Assembly (NCBI GenBank): GCA_001828445.1
Contig: MHYJ01000096.1
Location: 4,047-10,408, forward strand
Direction of reading: 5' to 3'
Origin: Planctomycetes bacterium RBG_16_43_13
GTDB lineage: Bacteria; Planctomycetota; MHYJ01
Length of the DNA stretch: 6,362 nt
Each line of letters opens with the position of its first letter. The first letter of the stretch is position 1. Positions 1-6,088 of the stretch are shown here, one piece after another. The notes under the pieces are model-generated. The model did not search any database, had not been told where the DNA came from, and saw only the letters and a program-made list of their open reading frames with translations. Made by a program: the position numbers and the translations under genes.

Positions 1-2076
1 CGAAATATCACTGTGTGCTGCATCACTAAAAGCGGCTTCACCCATAAATGTCAGTGATCGCCGAAGGTAATCATTCATAATTCGATCACCTGCGGCTTCA
101 GGAGCTTTATAGCAGAGGGCAGCGAAAGTTAAAAGGACCTTTCCCTTTTCACCTGGGCGACGTCCTCTGATACCGTCATGAATTCTTTCTAATTGAGCAA
201 AATCTTTCTCATCATAGTATCCCCTTGCTTTTGAACGCTCATCAATATAGCTGTCATCAAAATGGTCAAGCAGATATCGTGTAATAGGAGAAATTCCAGA
301 AGTCCACTGAGATAGCTCTCTATCAATAATTAACGTTGCGGTAGTCTCAGAAGACATAGGAGTCTTTTTAGCCTGCTCAACTCTTTGAATAAATTCACGA
401 ATAGAACTGTCCTGAGGAAGCTTAGTTAGGGTTGCAATTGCGTCATCATATTTCCCGGCTTTGTATTGACAATAAGACAACTGCCGCAAGAGAGTATTTT
501 TTCTATTCCGGTCGAGCGGCTGTTTGTCAACTATTCCGCCTATAATATCTGTGGCCATAACGTATTGCTTTGCAGCCATTAAAAAGGTAATCTTCTGATT
601 CTGAATTGCCTCTTTTTTGTTCAACTTAGCTGCATATTGATCAAGTAATTTAATTGCGTCTTCTGTTTTTCCTTGACGATGCAACAAGCTTGATAAGTCC
701 ATAACAGCACTCTGCCAATAAGGTCCTTTACGCCGTATTTCTTCATTATAATTCATTGCTGCTTCCTCAAGATTGTCCTGAGCTTCAGCAATTCTAGCTC
801 TTTCATATGCCGGAGCAGTTCTCGATGGCGTTGTTATTACTTTAAGCTGCTCGACTGGCCTAAGCATGATTTCTATGCCAGACCTTTTCACTTTATAGGC
901 CATTCTATATCTTGTGCCTGGAGTTATTGACTTCGCGGGTATGAAGTCTACCTTCTGATGAGCCTTATCCATCCGCATTTCATTGGTTAGTTCGTCATCA
1001 ATCACATGAGCGCTATCAAAAAAGAAAGTTTCACTTCTTGCCTCATCACGGATGAATCCAATAAAATTCCGACCACGAGTATAAACAGCGCTAACGTAGC
1101 CAAACTGCGATGAGGCGCCCATAGCAGGGCTTTTAAGTTCAACTGGTTTTCGAGACTTCGGCGGGTCGAATGTCAGGAAAATCGGTGAATTAACTGTGAG
1201 TTCCCGAGCTTCTTCAATTTTACCTTCCATAATAAGAGCAGCAGCCTCGGGATAGCGGTCATAAATTGAGAAGGCAGTGATCAATCGTCCAAAATGCTTC
1301 TGCTCTTCCTGAACCCACGCTATAATAGCTGAAAGACCTGACAGTTCCTTTTCTTTACATTGTCCAAGCGTCTTTCCCAAGCTTTCAAGGATGTCTTGAA
1401 ATGGCAGGTTCTTCTTAGTAGAAAGATATATTGCCGCCAACAAACTGTTGGCACATTTCTCCCAGTTATCACGAATCGAATCAATGTATGCATATGCTAT
1501 GAATGCTTGGGGGATAGGCTCTATCAGAGATTTACCCAAGAAATCTTCTGCCTCGGTAGTTGCGCCGAGCTTAAGCTTGAGAATACCGCAGAGGCAAAAA
1601 AGATGAGGATTTCTTGTTCTTTCGGATAGTCTGACCAGCGGTGGAATAATATCGTGCAGCCGGCTTAATTCCTTTATCTTAACAGCGTACTCATACTTGT
1701 TCTTAGCACGTACCAATTCCTGACTATCATCAGGCACTAAGTTGTCAATCCTAAAATTGGCATCTGGGAATATAATTGTGGGTTTGGATTTTAGAATTTC
1801 AAAAATCGCAGGATTCAAAATTGATGGTTTATCGCCTTTGTCATTATGCTTAGTTGTACTGTGCTGGTGGCTTTCTAATGCTATTGGATTTGTGGCGGGT
1901 CCCCACCCACCTATCATTTCAAAATAGAAAGTCAGATGACTATTGTCATTATAAAGCACGACACAGTCATCGTTGATTGACTCTATTTTTCCTGATATTT
2001 CCCGGCCACCCGACAAATATAGGGTGATATCTGATCCGATCTTGTTTTGTTTTAAAAACAGTTCTGCTTTTGACAT
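1..2076 (-). CDS. Large LSm-like / helical-repeat / cold-shock-like protein, C-terminus beyond window
   Basis: The frame is open for all 692 codons from the ATG at 2076-2074 to base 1, with no stop, so the gene continues past the left edge. Residues ~8-55 look like an LSm/SH3-type small barrel (GSDITLYLSGGREISGKI, then VVLYND). Residues ~113-290 are helical and repeat-like. Residues ~325-398 resemble a divergent cold-shock barrel: FGYVSAVY, then RGRNFIGFIRDE (RNP1-like), TFFFDSAHV (RNP2-like) and YRMAYKVKR. Residues ~423-550 hold TPR-like helix pairs, for example RQGKTEDAIKLLDQ and KAGKYDDAIATL. Residues ~560-692 are not recognised. Codon order and absence of stops were checked across every codon. 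An upstream in-frame ATG at 2139 overlaps the antitoxin gene and has no ribosome site. The ATG at 2076 has a weak GGA about 9 bases ahead and lies 29 bases after the antitoxin stop, so co-transcription is possible. I infer an RNA-binding or scaffold role; no enzyme motif is visible. Confidence 0.85.
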   Translation of the reverse strand, partial: MSKAELFLKQNKIGSDITLYLSGGREISGKIESINDDCVVLYNDNSHLTFYFEMIGGWGPATNPIALESHQHSTTKHNDKGDKPSILNPAIFEILKSKPTIIFPDANFRIDNLVPDDSQELVRAKNKYEYAVKIKELSRLHDIIPPLVRLSERTRNPHLFCLCGILKLKLGATTEAEDFLGKSLIEPIPQAFIAYAYIDSIRDNWEKCANSLLAAIYLSTKKNLPFQDILESLGKTLGQCKEKELSGLSAIIAWVQEEQKHFGRLITAFSIYDRYPEAAALIMEGKIEEARELTVNSPIFLTFDPPKSRKPVELKSPAMGASSQFGYVSAVYTRGRNFIGFIRDEARSETFFFDSAHVIDDELTNEMRMDKAHQKVDFIPAKSITPGTRYRMAYKVKRSGIEIMLRPVEQLKVITTPSRTAPAYERARIAEAQDNLEEAAMNYNEEIRRKGPYWQSAVMDLSSLLHRQGKTEDAIKLLDQYAAKLNKKEAIQNQKITFLMAAKQYVMATDIIGGIVDKQPLDRNRKNTLLRQLSYCQYKAGKYDDAIATLTKLPQDSSIREFIQRVEQAKKTPMSSETTATLIIDRELSQWTSGISPITRYLLDHFDDSYIDERSKARGYYDEKDFAQLERIHDGIRGRRPGEKGKVLLTFAALCYKAPEAAGDRIMNDYLRRSLTFMGEAAFSDAAHSDIS

Positions 2077-2105
2077 ATGATATTCCAATTTCTGCAGTTC
2101 TTTTC

Positions 2106-2372
2106 TCAAACAACATTCTGTAACTTCTCCTGCAGCCATAAGTTAACTACTGTTTCTATTGAAACGCCCTGTTTCTCAGATATCTTTCTCAGTTCTTCTG
2201 CAATCTTTGGTAATATTGATATGTAATAATGCTTCCTCTGTAAATTAAAAGTTAAATCAGTTTCTCTTGTCTCATCCCAGTAGTCTGCAAGATCATGGGT
2301 GTCCCAGAACTCTCCAGCGTTCTCAGCCGTTTCGAAATGTATAGGGATTGGTTCTTTCTTACTTTTTCTCAT
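2106..2372 (-). CDS. CopG-type (ribbon-helix-helix) antitoxin of a type II toxin-antitoxin pair
   Basis: This 88-aa protein matches my knowledge of the CopG_antitoxin family. It has the family's N-terminal signature TAENAGEFWDTHDLADYWDE (residues 15-34), then a ribbon-helix-helix fold: strand RKHYYISI (46-53) and two helices ending in VNLWLQEKLQ (76-85). Such antitoxins bind and neutralise the toxin and repress their own promoter through the ribbon-helix-helix. The ATG overlaps the last 14 bases of the toxin gene. A strong Shine-Dalgarno AAGGAG lies inside the toxin gene (+ strand 2383-2388), 10 bases upstream, which supports this start and lets the antitoxin be translated independently of the toxin. 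The gene appears intact and of normal length. Confidence 0.9.
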   Translation of the reverse strand: MRKSKKEPIPIHFETAENAGEFWDTHDLADYWDETRETDLTFNLQRKHYYISILPKIAEELRKISEKQGVSIETVVNLWLQEKLQNVV

Positions 2373-2643
2373 ATAATTTTCTCTCCTTATGGCTCATATC
2401 TCTTGCGCTTACCACCAGTGCCATTCCATGTATTTTTAAAATAAAAAAGATACAAAGATATCTTCCTCCTCTTGTTTGCCCCATTGCGGTATACATATTT
2501 TCATCTTTCACATCACCTTTTTCAATAAGCCTGATTTTGGGTGCTGCATTCAAGAGTTCATCCACTTCGTTGGTACTTACATGATGTTTCGACCAGATTT
2601 TATCTACAAATACATCGAGCCATATTATATCATTTATTTCCAT
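2359..2643 (-). CDS. BrnT-like type II toxin (predicted RelE-fold ribonuclease)
   Basis: This 94-aa protein sits directly upstream of, and overlaps, the CopG-type antitoxin gene, giving the toxin-first order usual for brnT/brnA pairs. Visible BrnT-like traits are W8-x-D10 near the start, KHHVS (19-23) like the family KHGVS motif, G55-Q-T-R-G-G-R61-YLCIFF in the central strands, and a C-terminal SARDMSHKERKLYEKK (79-94) like the family's SAR-x(5)-ER-x(2)-Y ending. BrnT toxins are mRNA-cleaving RelE-fold proteins that stop translation when the antitoxin is lost. The central part is divergent and the partner is CopG_antitoxin-like rather than clearly BrnA, so the subfamily is uncertain. AAGG stands about 7 bases before the ATG. 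The gene is preceded by a promoter at 2657-2685. Confidence 0.8.
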   Translation of the reverse strand: MEINDIIWLDVFVDKIWSKHHVSTNEVDELLNAAPKIRLIEKGDVKDENMYTAMGQTRGGRYLCIFFILKIHGMALVVSARDMSHKERKLYEKK

Positions 2644-2653
2644 TAGTTACCTT

Positions 2654-2672
2654 CGTAATATAGCGTATCACG
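2654..2672. promoter_or_regulatory. Candidate operator dyad overlapping the toxin-antitoxin promoter
   Basis: CGTAATA (2654-2660) and TATCACG (2666-2672) form an imperfect inverted repeat, 6 of 7 pairs matching, with a 5-base centre. It covers the -10 box and the start of the spacer of the toxin-antitoxin promoter. This is where a ribbon-helix-helix antitoxin would bind for autorepression. The dyad is short and could be chance. Confidence 0.4.
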
Positions 2673-2685
2673 GTTTTTGTTACAA
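2657..2685 (-). promoter_or_regulatory. Sigma-70-like promoter of the toxin-antitoxin operon
   Basis: On the minus strand, TTGTAA (2685-2680, 4 of 6 consensus bases) and TATATT (2662-2657, 5 of 6) are separated by exactly 17 bases. The -10 box lies 13 bases before the toxin ATG, so the 5' leader would be very short, about 6-7 bases. No transcript data are available; the call rests on fit and position. Confidence 0.6.
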
Positions 2686-2695
2686 GACATATTAT

Positions 2696-2970
2696 TATCC
2701 TGCCAAGCATATCCAATGACAGATCAACTTTTTCAACACTCCCTGTAAAACAGATGTCAGTATCATGTACACCAATTTCAGTTGTCTCCTTAATCCCTGA
2801 TTGACAGCATATTGATCAGAAACTTCGATAACCTGCCCGCTCCTCTCATTTTTTTCCGATACGATAATCCTGACCATCTGTCCAATAGAGACATGTGCAG
2901 CCCGTTTAATGGAAAGAAGCGGACCAGAAATAGATTTAGAGGTACTGTATCTACGTGTCAATAAGTCCAT
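2696..2970 (-). pseudogene. V-type ATP synthase subunit B, truncated and frameshifted remnant
   Basis: The first ~58 residues match the start of archaeal/bacterial V-type ATPase subunit B: LLTRRYSTSKSISGPLL, then QMVRII and RSGQVIEVSDQYAV. This subunit is normally about 430-470 aa and forms part of the A3B3 head. At about 2788-2799 the match moves to another frame, a net change of one base. It continues there as KETTEIGVHDTDICFTGS, then EKVDLSLDMLGRI, down to about 2696. In the original frame the product would end as an unrelated 91-aa protein. All the nucleotide-site regions that follow in the family are missing. No other ATPase subunit gene is visible. It still begins at its natural ATG. 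It overlaps the -35 region of the toxin-antitoxin promoter in position only by being adjacent to it. Family recognition is strong; loss of function is clear. Confidence 0.85.
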
Positions 2971-3000
2971 TATCTAATTTAATCCTCTTCTCTAATGGAC
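2965..3000. repeat. 8-bp perfect inverted repeat around the start of the ATPase remnant
   Basis: GTCCATTA (2965-2972) and TAATGGAC (2993-3000) are exact reverse complements with a 20-base loop. The left arm contains the ATG of the ATPase remnant. There is no T run on the transcribed side that would mark an intrinsic terminator. It may be a leader hairpin or a leftover of a rearrangement junction. Confidence 0.4.
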
Positions 3001-3020
3001 AGTGTGCATCTCCGGTTACA

Positions 3021-3113
3021 TTAAGGTGATTGCTGCAGATTTTGTGTCTTCTCCCCTTTATGTGCCAGCCACTGTATTACATCTTTTAAGTTTCCAAAAA
3101 AGGCAATAAATTT
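3021..3113 (-). other. Protein-like -1 frame extension of the SIR2 gene, with slippery heptamer
   Basis: The last codons of the SIR2 gene contain A AAT TTA (minus strand, 3113-3107), a heptamer of the X XXY YYZ form. Reading on in the -1 frame gives 28 codons before a TAA at 3021-3023. The peptide begins IAFFGNLKDVIQWLAHKGEK and looks more like a natural protein end than the zero-frame tail LPFLET. The product would be about 468 aa instead of 446. Either a one-base indel has shortened the gene or the ribosome can shift here. I cannot tell which from one sequence. Confidence 0.45.
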
Positions 3114-4426
3114 CTCGCACTTACATATGGGAATTGTTTGGTAATGATTTCTTTCACGACCTTTTTATTTGCTTTCGTTAATCTGCCGACTTGAGTCATC
3201 CATATATCATAAGCCTCCCATGATTGGCCTTTGCTCCGTCGACTACCCATAGTCTGGAAGGAGTATATTAGCAGATCTTTATAGATTTGCTCTATGACAG
3301 TACCGCAAATTTCCAATGTTGAGCCAAGTTCTATCAGCCATTCGGCCAGATGAGCATATTGACTCCATGCATCTGAGACATGAGTAAACCCCTTTTTCCT
3401 TTGAATGACTGCAATCAGTAGGTTTTGAACCATCTTATTATTTAGATGATATCCAGCTGTCTGAAGTCGCATTAGAATATTAATAAATGATTTGCCCAAT
3501 TTTAGGAAGTTATCCGTATATTCCTTTTCGCCTCTTAATATGTTTGGTAGTTTCTTAGCCCCTCTTACAATGTCGTCTGCCTCATCCATCTTGTCTTCAA
3601 CAGCATCAAAGAATTCATCTATTCCGAGATCATCTAAGACCTGAATTCCGTATGCGCTAAAATAATATCGCTTGCTCAAGTCATCAACAGCATTCAAAGA
3701 GATGTAAAATATGTCACTTCTTTTTCTATCTCCCTTATAATATTTTGCTTCATTTAATATTCTATTGAGATTAAAATCTTGAAGGGAATACCCAAGAATG
3801 ACCGTAGTCGTTTCTTGAAGAAGAGTGAATAATTTCCTTGAGATGTACGATTCTCTATGTTGAAACTTAAAATAATCATCATGAGTAACGATTAGGGACT
3901 CAGGTTTGGTAATTGATCCATGAATATGATAGATCGACTTGATGTCAGATATCTTTGGCAATAGTGAGCCTTCGACATACACTCTTGAGTCCTTCAAAAG
4001 ATGGGTACTTATGATATCGTCATAATTCGTAGTAATAATATTAAATCCGGGGAATCTTTCGAAAAAATCTTTTATTCTTTTTGTTCTTTTGATATCAAGA
4101 TTCTTTTGAGTAGTAGATTTCTTTATAATACTGCTAATTGTTTTTCTTATATCTTCATTTGACAACTTGAAGAGCTCTTCTAACATTTGCGCACAAATAG
4201 TAAGGTCATATTTGCAGTCTACAAGCTTTCCATTTTTGTACTCGAAAAGCTCTTTCGAAGTGCTCTCGTCGATTTTCTCCGCACATTTCGCTAATAAAGA
4301 TTTCCAACTTGGTGCCCTATTTTTTGTAAGGAATTTGCTAAAACCAGTGCCGATAAAAAAAGTTAATGAACTACCGGATAGTGCTGATGCAATTTCAAGC
4401 AATATTTGATCTCTTTCAGTATTCAT
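3086..4426 (-). CDS. SIR2-like domain protein, predicted NAD-hydrolysing defence effector
   Basis: This 446-aa cytosolic protein has an N-terminal SIR2-like (SIR2_2-type) NAD-binding domain and a helical C-terminal part. Motifs in order are FFIGTGFS (23-30, the dinucleotide-binding GAGxS equivalent), ITTNYDD (131-137, with N134 as the expected catalytic Asn), YHIHGS (166-171, with H169 as the expected catalytic His), and ILGYSLQDFN (210-219). All key positions are present, so activity is plausible. Bacterial SIR2 proteins of this kind (in ThsA, DSR, SIR2-APAZ and SIR2-HerA systems) usually destroy NAD+ on phage infection and are not deacetylases. No HerA, Argonaute or TIR partner is visible. 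Residues ~290-446 are all-helical and not recognised; in such proteins this part often senses or oligomerises. GAGAG lies just before the ATG at 4426. The tail may be altered by a frameshift near 3107. The assigned defence role is inference. Confidence 0.88.
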   Translation of the reverse strand: MNTERDQILLEIASALSGSSLTFFIGTGFSKFLTKNRAPSWKSLLAKCAEKIDESTSKELFEYKNGKLVDCKYDLTICAQMLEELFKLSNEDIRKTISSIIKKSTTQKNLDIKRTKRIKDFFERFPGFNIITTNYDDIISTHLLKDSRVYVEGSLLPKISDIKSIYHIHGSITKPESLIVTHDDYFKFQHRESYISRKLFTLLQETTTVILGYSLQDFNLNRILNEAKYYKGDRKRSDIFYISLNAVDDLSKRYYFSAYGIQVLDDLGIDEFFDAVEDKMDEADDIVRGAKKLPNILRGEKEYTDNFLKLGKSFINILMRLQTAGYHLNNKMVQNLLIAVIQRKKGFTHVSDAWSQYAHLAEWLIELGSTLEICGTVIEQIYKDLLIYSFQTMGSRRSKGQSWEAYDIWMTQVGRLTKANKKVVKEIITKQFPYVSARNLLPFLET

Positions 4427-4673
4427 TCACTCTCTTGCATCTACGAATAGACAGCTTTCTTGTAATCAAATGTAGGTGTATCAGATTGCCAAGTTTTCCA
4501 GTGTACAATTTTGAGATCAATTTATGTTCCTTATTAGCAAAATATCACAACAGGAATTTGTCTATCTGAAGTTAAAGTAGCAGGGTGAGATTTTGCTGTC
4601 AAGGGGGGATTTTGCTTGTGATATTGATTGTGGGGGGGATGGATTTGTTTAGAAATTAGAGATAGAAAATACT
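4427..4673. other. Intergenic stretch upstream of the SIR2 gene
   Basis: No convincing gene lies in these 247 bases. An open minus-strand frame at 4534-4743 overlaps the phospholipase D remnant in another frame and has a low-complexity sequence, so I treat it as noise. The stretch holds two G runs on the plus strand, GGGGGGAT (4603-4610) and GGGGGGGAT (about 4632-4640), about 30 bases apart, and a possible promoter at 4574-4602. Confidence 0.5.
4574..4602 (-). promoter_or_regulatory. Possible promoter for the SIR2 gene
   Basis: On the minus strand a perfect -35 TTGACA (4602-4597) is followed 17 bases later by TACTTT (4579-4574), a poor -10 with only 3 of 6 consensus bases. If used, it would leave a leader of about 140 bases before the SIR2 ATG at 4426. 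No better pair was found nearer the gene. Confidence 0.35.
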
Positions 4674-5375
4674 TTACAGTTTCCTTTTGAATAGTACAAA
4701 GAACCTCTCCTTCATCCGTTCTGACAGCGGCCTTTTTCCCCATTCCTCTTCTTTTATCGCGATAGAACTTTCCAGGTCTTCTTCAAATACACATGTCATC
4801 CTCTTACCAAATTGTTCATCCAGAATCCCCACGTTCCCTTCATCATTCCTTCGCAGGGAGAGGAAGTCCAGGTTGGCAGAGCCTACGATGCTCCAGCAGC
4901 CATCGAATACATAACTCTTTGCGTGCAGGATTTCACCATGATAATTATATATCCTGATCCCCCTCTTTAAGAGCCAGCTGAAGAAGGCGCGGCCTGCATA
5001 GTGGGCAGGAGGGACATCACTCTTGCCTGAGAGGAGTAACTTTACGGTAACCCCCCTGTCTACTGCCTTCTCCAGGGCGTATAGCATTCTTATGGTCGGG
5101 ATAAAATATGCGGTGGTGATAAGTATGTTATCCTTTGCATGGTTAATACTGTAATAGAGAAGCTTGAGGAATTTTCTTCTACCCTTGCAGATGAGGCAAA
5201 TATGGGTATGGCAGAGAGGCCGTTGCTTTGATGTGTGTCATTGTACCGGTATTGTGATTTGAAGGCGATGGGCTTCCCGCCCATTGCCTCCCACGTCATC
5301 CGGATGTCCTGAATAATCCGGATACAACAGGGCCCTCAAGTATAATGCCTGTATCCCTTATCTCATTGGCAACCA
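4674..5375 (-). pseudogene. Phospholipase D / cardiolipin-synthase-like gene, broken in three frames
   Basis: The remains follow the second half of a cardiolipin-synthase-type phospholipase D protein, a membrane-associated phosphatidyl transferase. Frame one (~5375-5322) gives DTGIILEGPVVS. Frame two (~5320-5190) gives RIIQDIRMTWEAMGGKP, then YRYNDTHQSNGLSAIPIF. Frame three (~5190-4674) gives KGRRKFLKLLYYSINHAKDN, ITTAYFIP, and GKSDVPP. Frame three also carries an intact second HKD motif, with H, K and D in HAKSYVFD at residues 55, 57 and 62 counted from the ATG at 5087, followed by GSANLD. The order and spacing match the family across both frame changes. The first HKD motif and membrane segments are absent. 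A 137-aa fragment from the ATG at 5087 could still be made, but it has only one of the two catalytic halves, so it is unlikely to be active. Confidence 0.82.
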
Positions 5376-5482
5376 CTCAGCACAACAAACAATCCGGTTT
5401 TTTGCAGCCCGGCGGCCACATCTTCATGAAACCATTTATCTAACTTGACCTCTCCTGATGGGTTATAACTCTCATTTCAAAT
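5376..5482. other. Short stretch between two pseudogenes, unrecognised frame
   Basis: One minus-strand frame from about 5464 to 5363 reads through as a protein-like string including DKWFHEDVAAGLQKTGLF and then ends at a TGA. I do not recognise it. It could be the decayed front part of the phospholipase D gene or another small fragment. No start codon with a ribosome site, terminator or RNA gene was seen. Confidence 0.25.
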
Positions 5483-6088
5483 TCACCTTTTCAGCCTGTA
5501 GTATCCCGTTTTGGGCGAACCAATGAACTCAATTAGTCCCCGTTCCCTGAGATTATTGATGTCACGCTTAGCAGTGGATTCAGATACTTTCCAATGAGTC
5601 AGCAGGTCGTTTACCTTAAATCTTTTACCTGCAGCAAGTTGTGATAGAAACCATTGCTGACGGTCATTTACAGGTTCATTTACAGGTTCATTTACAGGTT
5701 CATGTAACCAGGGACCTTTTGCCGTCTCGGGATGAGAATGAAACACAACACGGAGGGCCGAACCCAATTCCTACCACTCCGGTTCCTGGTAGCCGCCGGC
5801 CCGGCACGCCTCAATAACGCGTTTGTAGCCGCTTCCCCACTCCTCAACAAGCCCCAGCGCCCCCAGTACTCTGACAATTACCCGGTTACGCACCTTGCTC
5901 ACCCCAGCCTTCATGTCATCAAGTGTCATGCCAAATGGGAGCATCCCCGGATTCTGTATCTCCATCCTGTCATCAAAAACAGCTACCATTATGCGCATCC
6001 CTGACAGGGAATAATCAGCATGTGCCACTGCATTGACAAGGATTTCCCGTACAGCCAATTCAGGATATTCCGGAATATCGCGACGAAC
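5483..6088 (-). pseudogene. GHKL-ATPase / winged-helix regulator (AlbA_2-HATPase_c_4 type), cut by IS66 and by a TAG
   Basis: One frame of 202 codons runs from the insertion-sequence junction to a TGA at 5483-5485, interrupted only by TAG at 5771-5773. The upstream part has the family's run RRDIPEYPELAVREILVNAV, followed by AHADYSLSG (GHKL N-box), FDDRMEIQNPGMLPFG and GLVEEWGSGYKRVIEACRAGG. After the TAG come ELGSALRVVF, a tandem EPVN spacer and a winged-helix domain, GKRFKVNDLLTHWKVSEST to GYYRLKR. Family members are roughly 450-480 aa, with an N-terminal AlbA/Schlafen-like domain; that half is missing here, lost to or displaced by the insertion. The TAG stands where relatives usually have Glu, so a single GAG-to-TAG change would explain it. 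No native start remains. Confidence 0.85.
5667..5702. repeat. Three perfect 12-bp tandem repeats encoding EPVN
   Basis: The unit TTTACAGGTTCA occurs three times head to tail on the plus strand (5667-5678, 5679-5690, 5691-5702). On the minus strand it encodes EPVN three times in the linker between the GHKL domain and the winged helix. Units of 12 bases keep the frame, so copy-number change alters only linker length. I recall similar EPVN-type linkers in relatives. Confidence 0.85.

Noticed and set aside
1360..1927. Plus-strand open frames at 1360-1629 and 1742-1927.
   Set aside because: Both lie wholly inside the 692-codon minus-strand frame and look like its shadows, with no ribosome site or domain features.
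2107..2139. Upstream in-frame ATG at 2139 as an alternative start of the large left-edge gene.
   Set aside because: It would overlap the antitoxin by more than 30 bases, lacks a ribosome site, and adds no family-like sequence before the barrel domain.
2348..2584. Hydrophobic plus-strand open frame that could be mistaken for a small membrane protein.
   Set aside because: It is the antisense of the toxin gene; the toxin and antitoxin frames have clear family signatures and ribosome sites.
4167..4569. Plus-strand open frames antisense to the SIR2 N-terminus and its upstream region.
   Set aside because: They are shadows of the SIR2 gene with no recognisable features.
4534..4743. Open minus-strand frame of 69 codons upstream of the SIR2 gene.
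   Set aside because: It overlaps the phospholipase D remnant in another frame, has no family resemblance, and its proline- and lysine-rich middle comes from the C/G runs.
5298..5323. Two copies of the palindrome ATCCGGAT, 10 bases apart (5298-5305 and 5316-5323).
   Set aside because: They fall inside coding sequence of the phospholipase D remnant (RIIQDIRMTW) and are explained by codon choice; there is no sign of an operator function.
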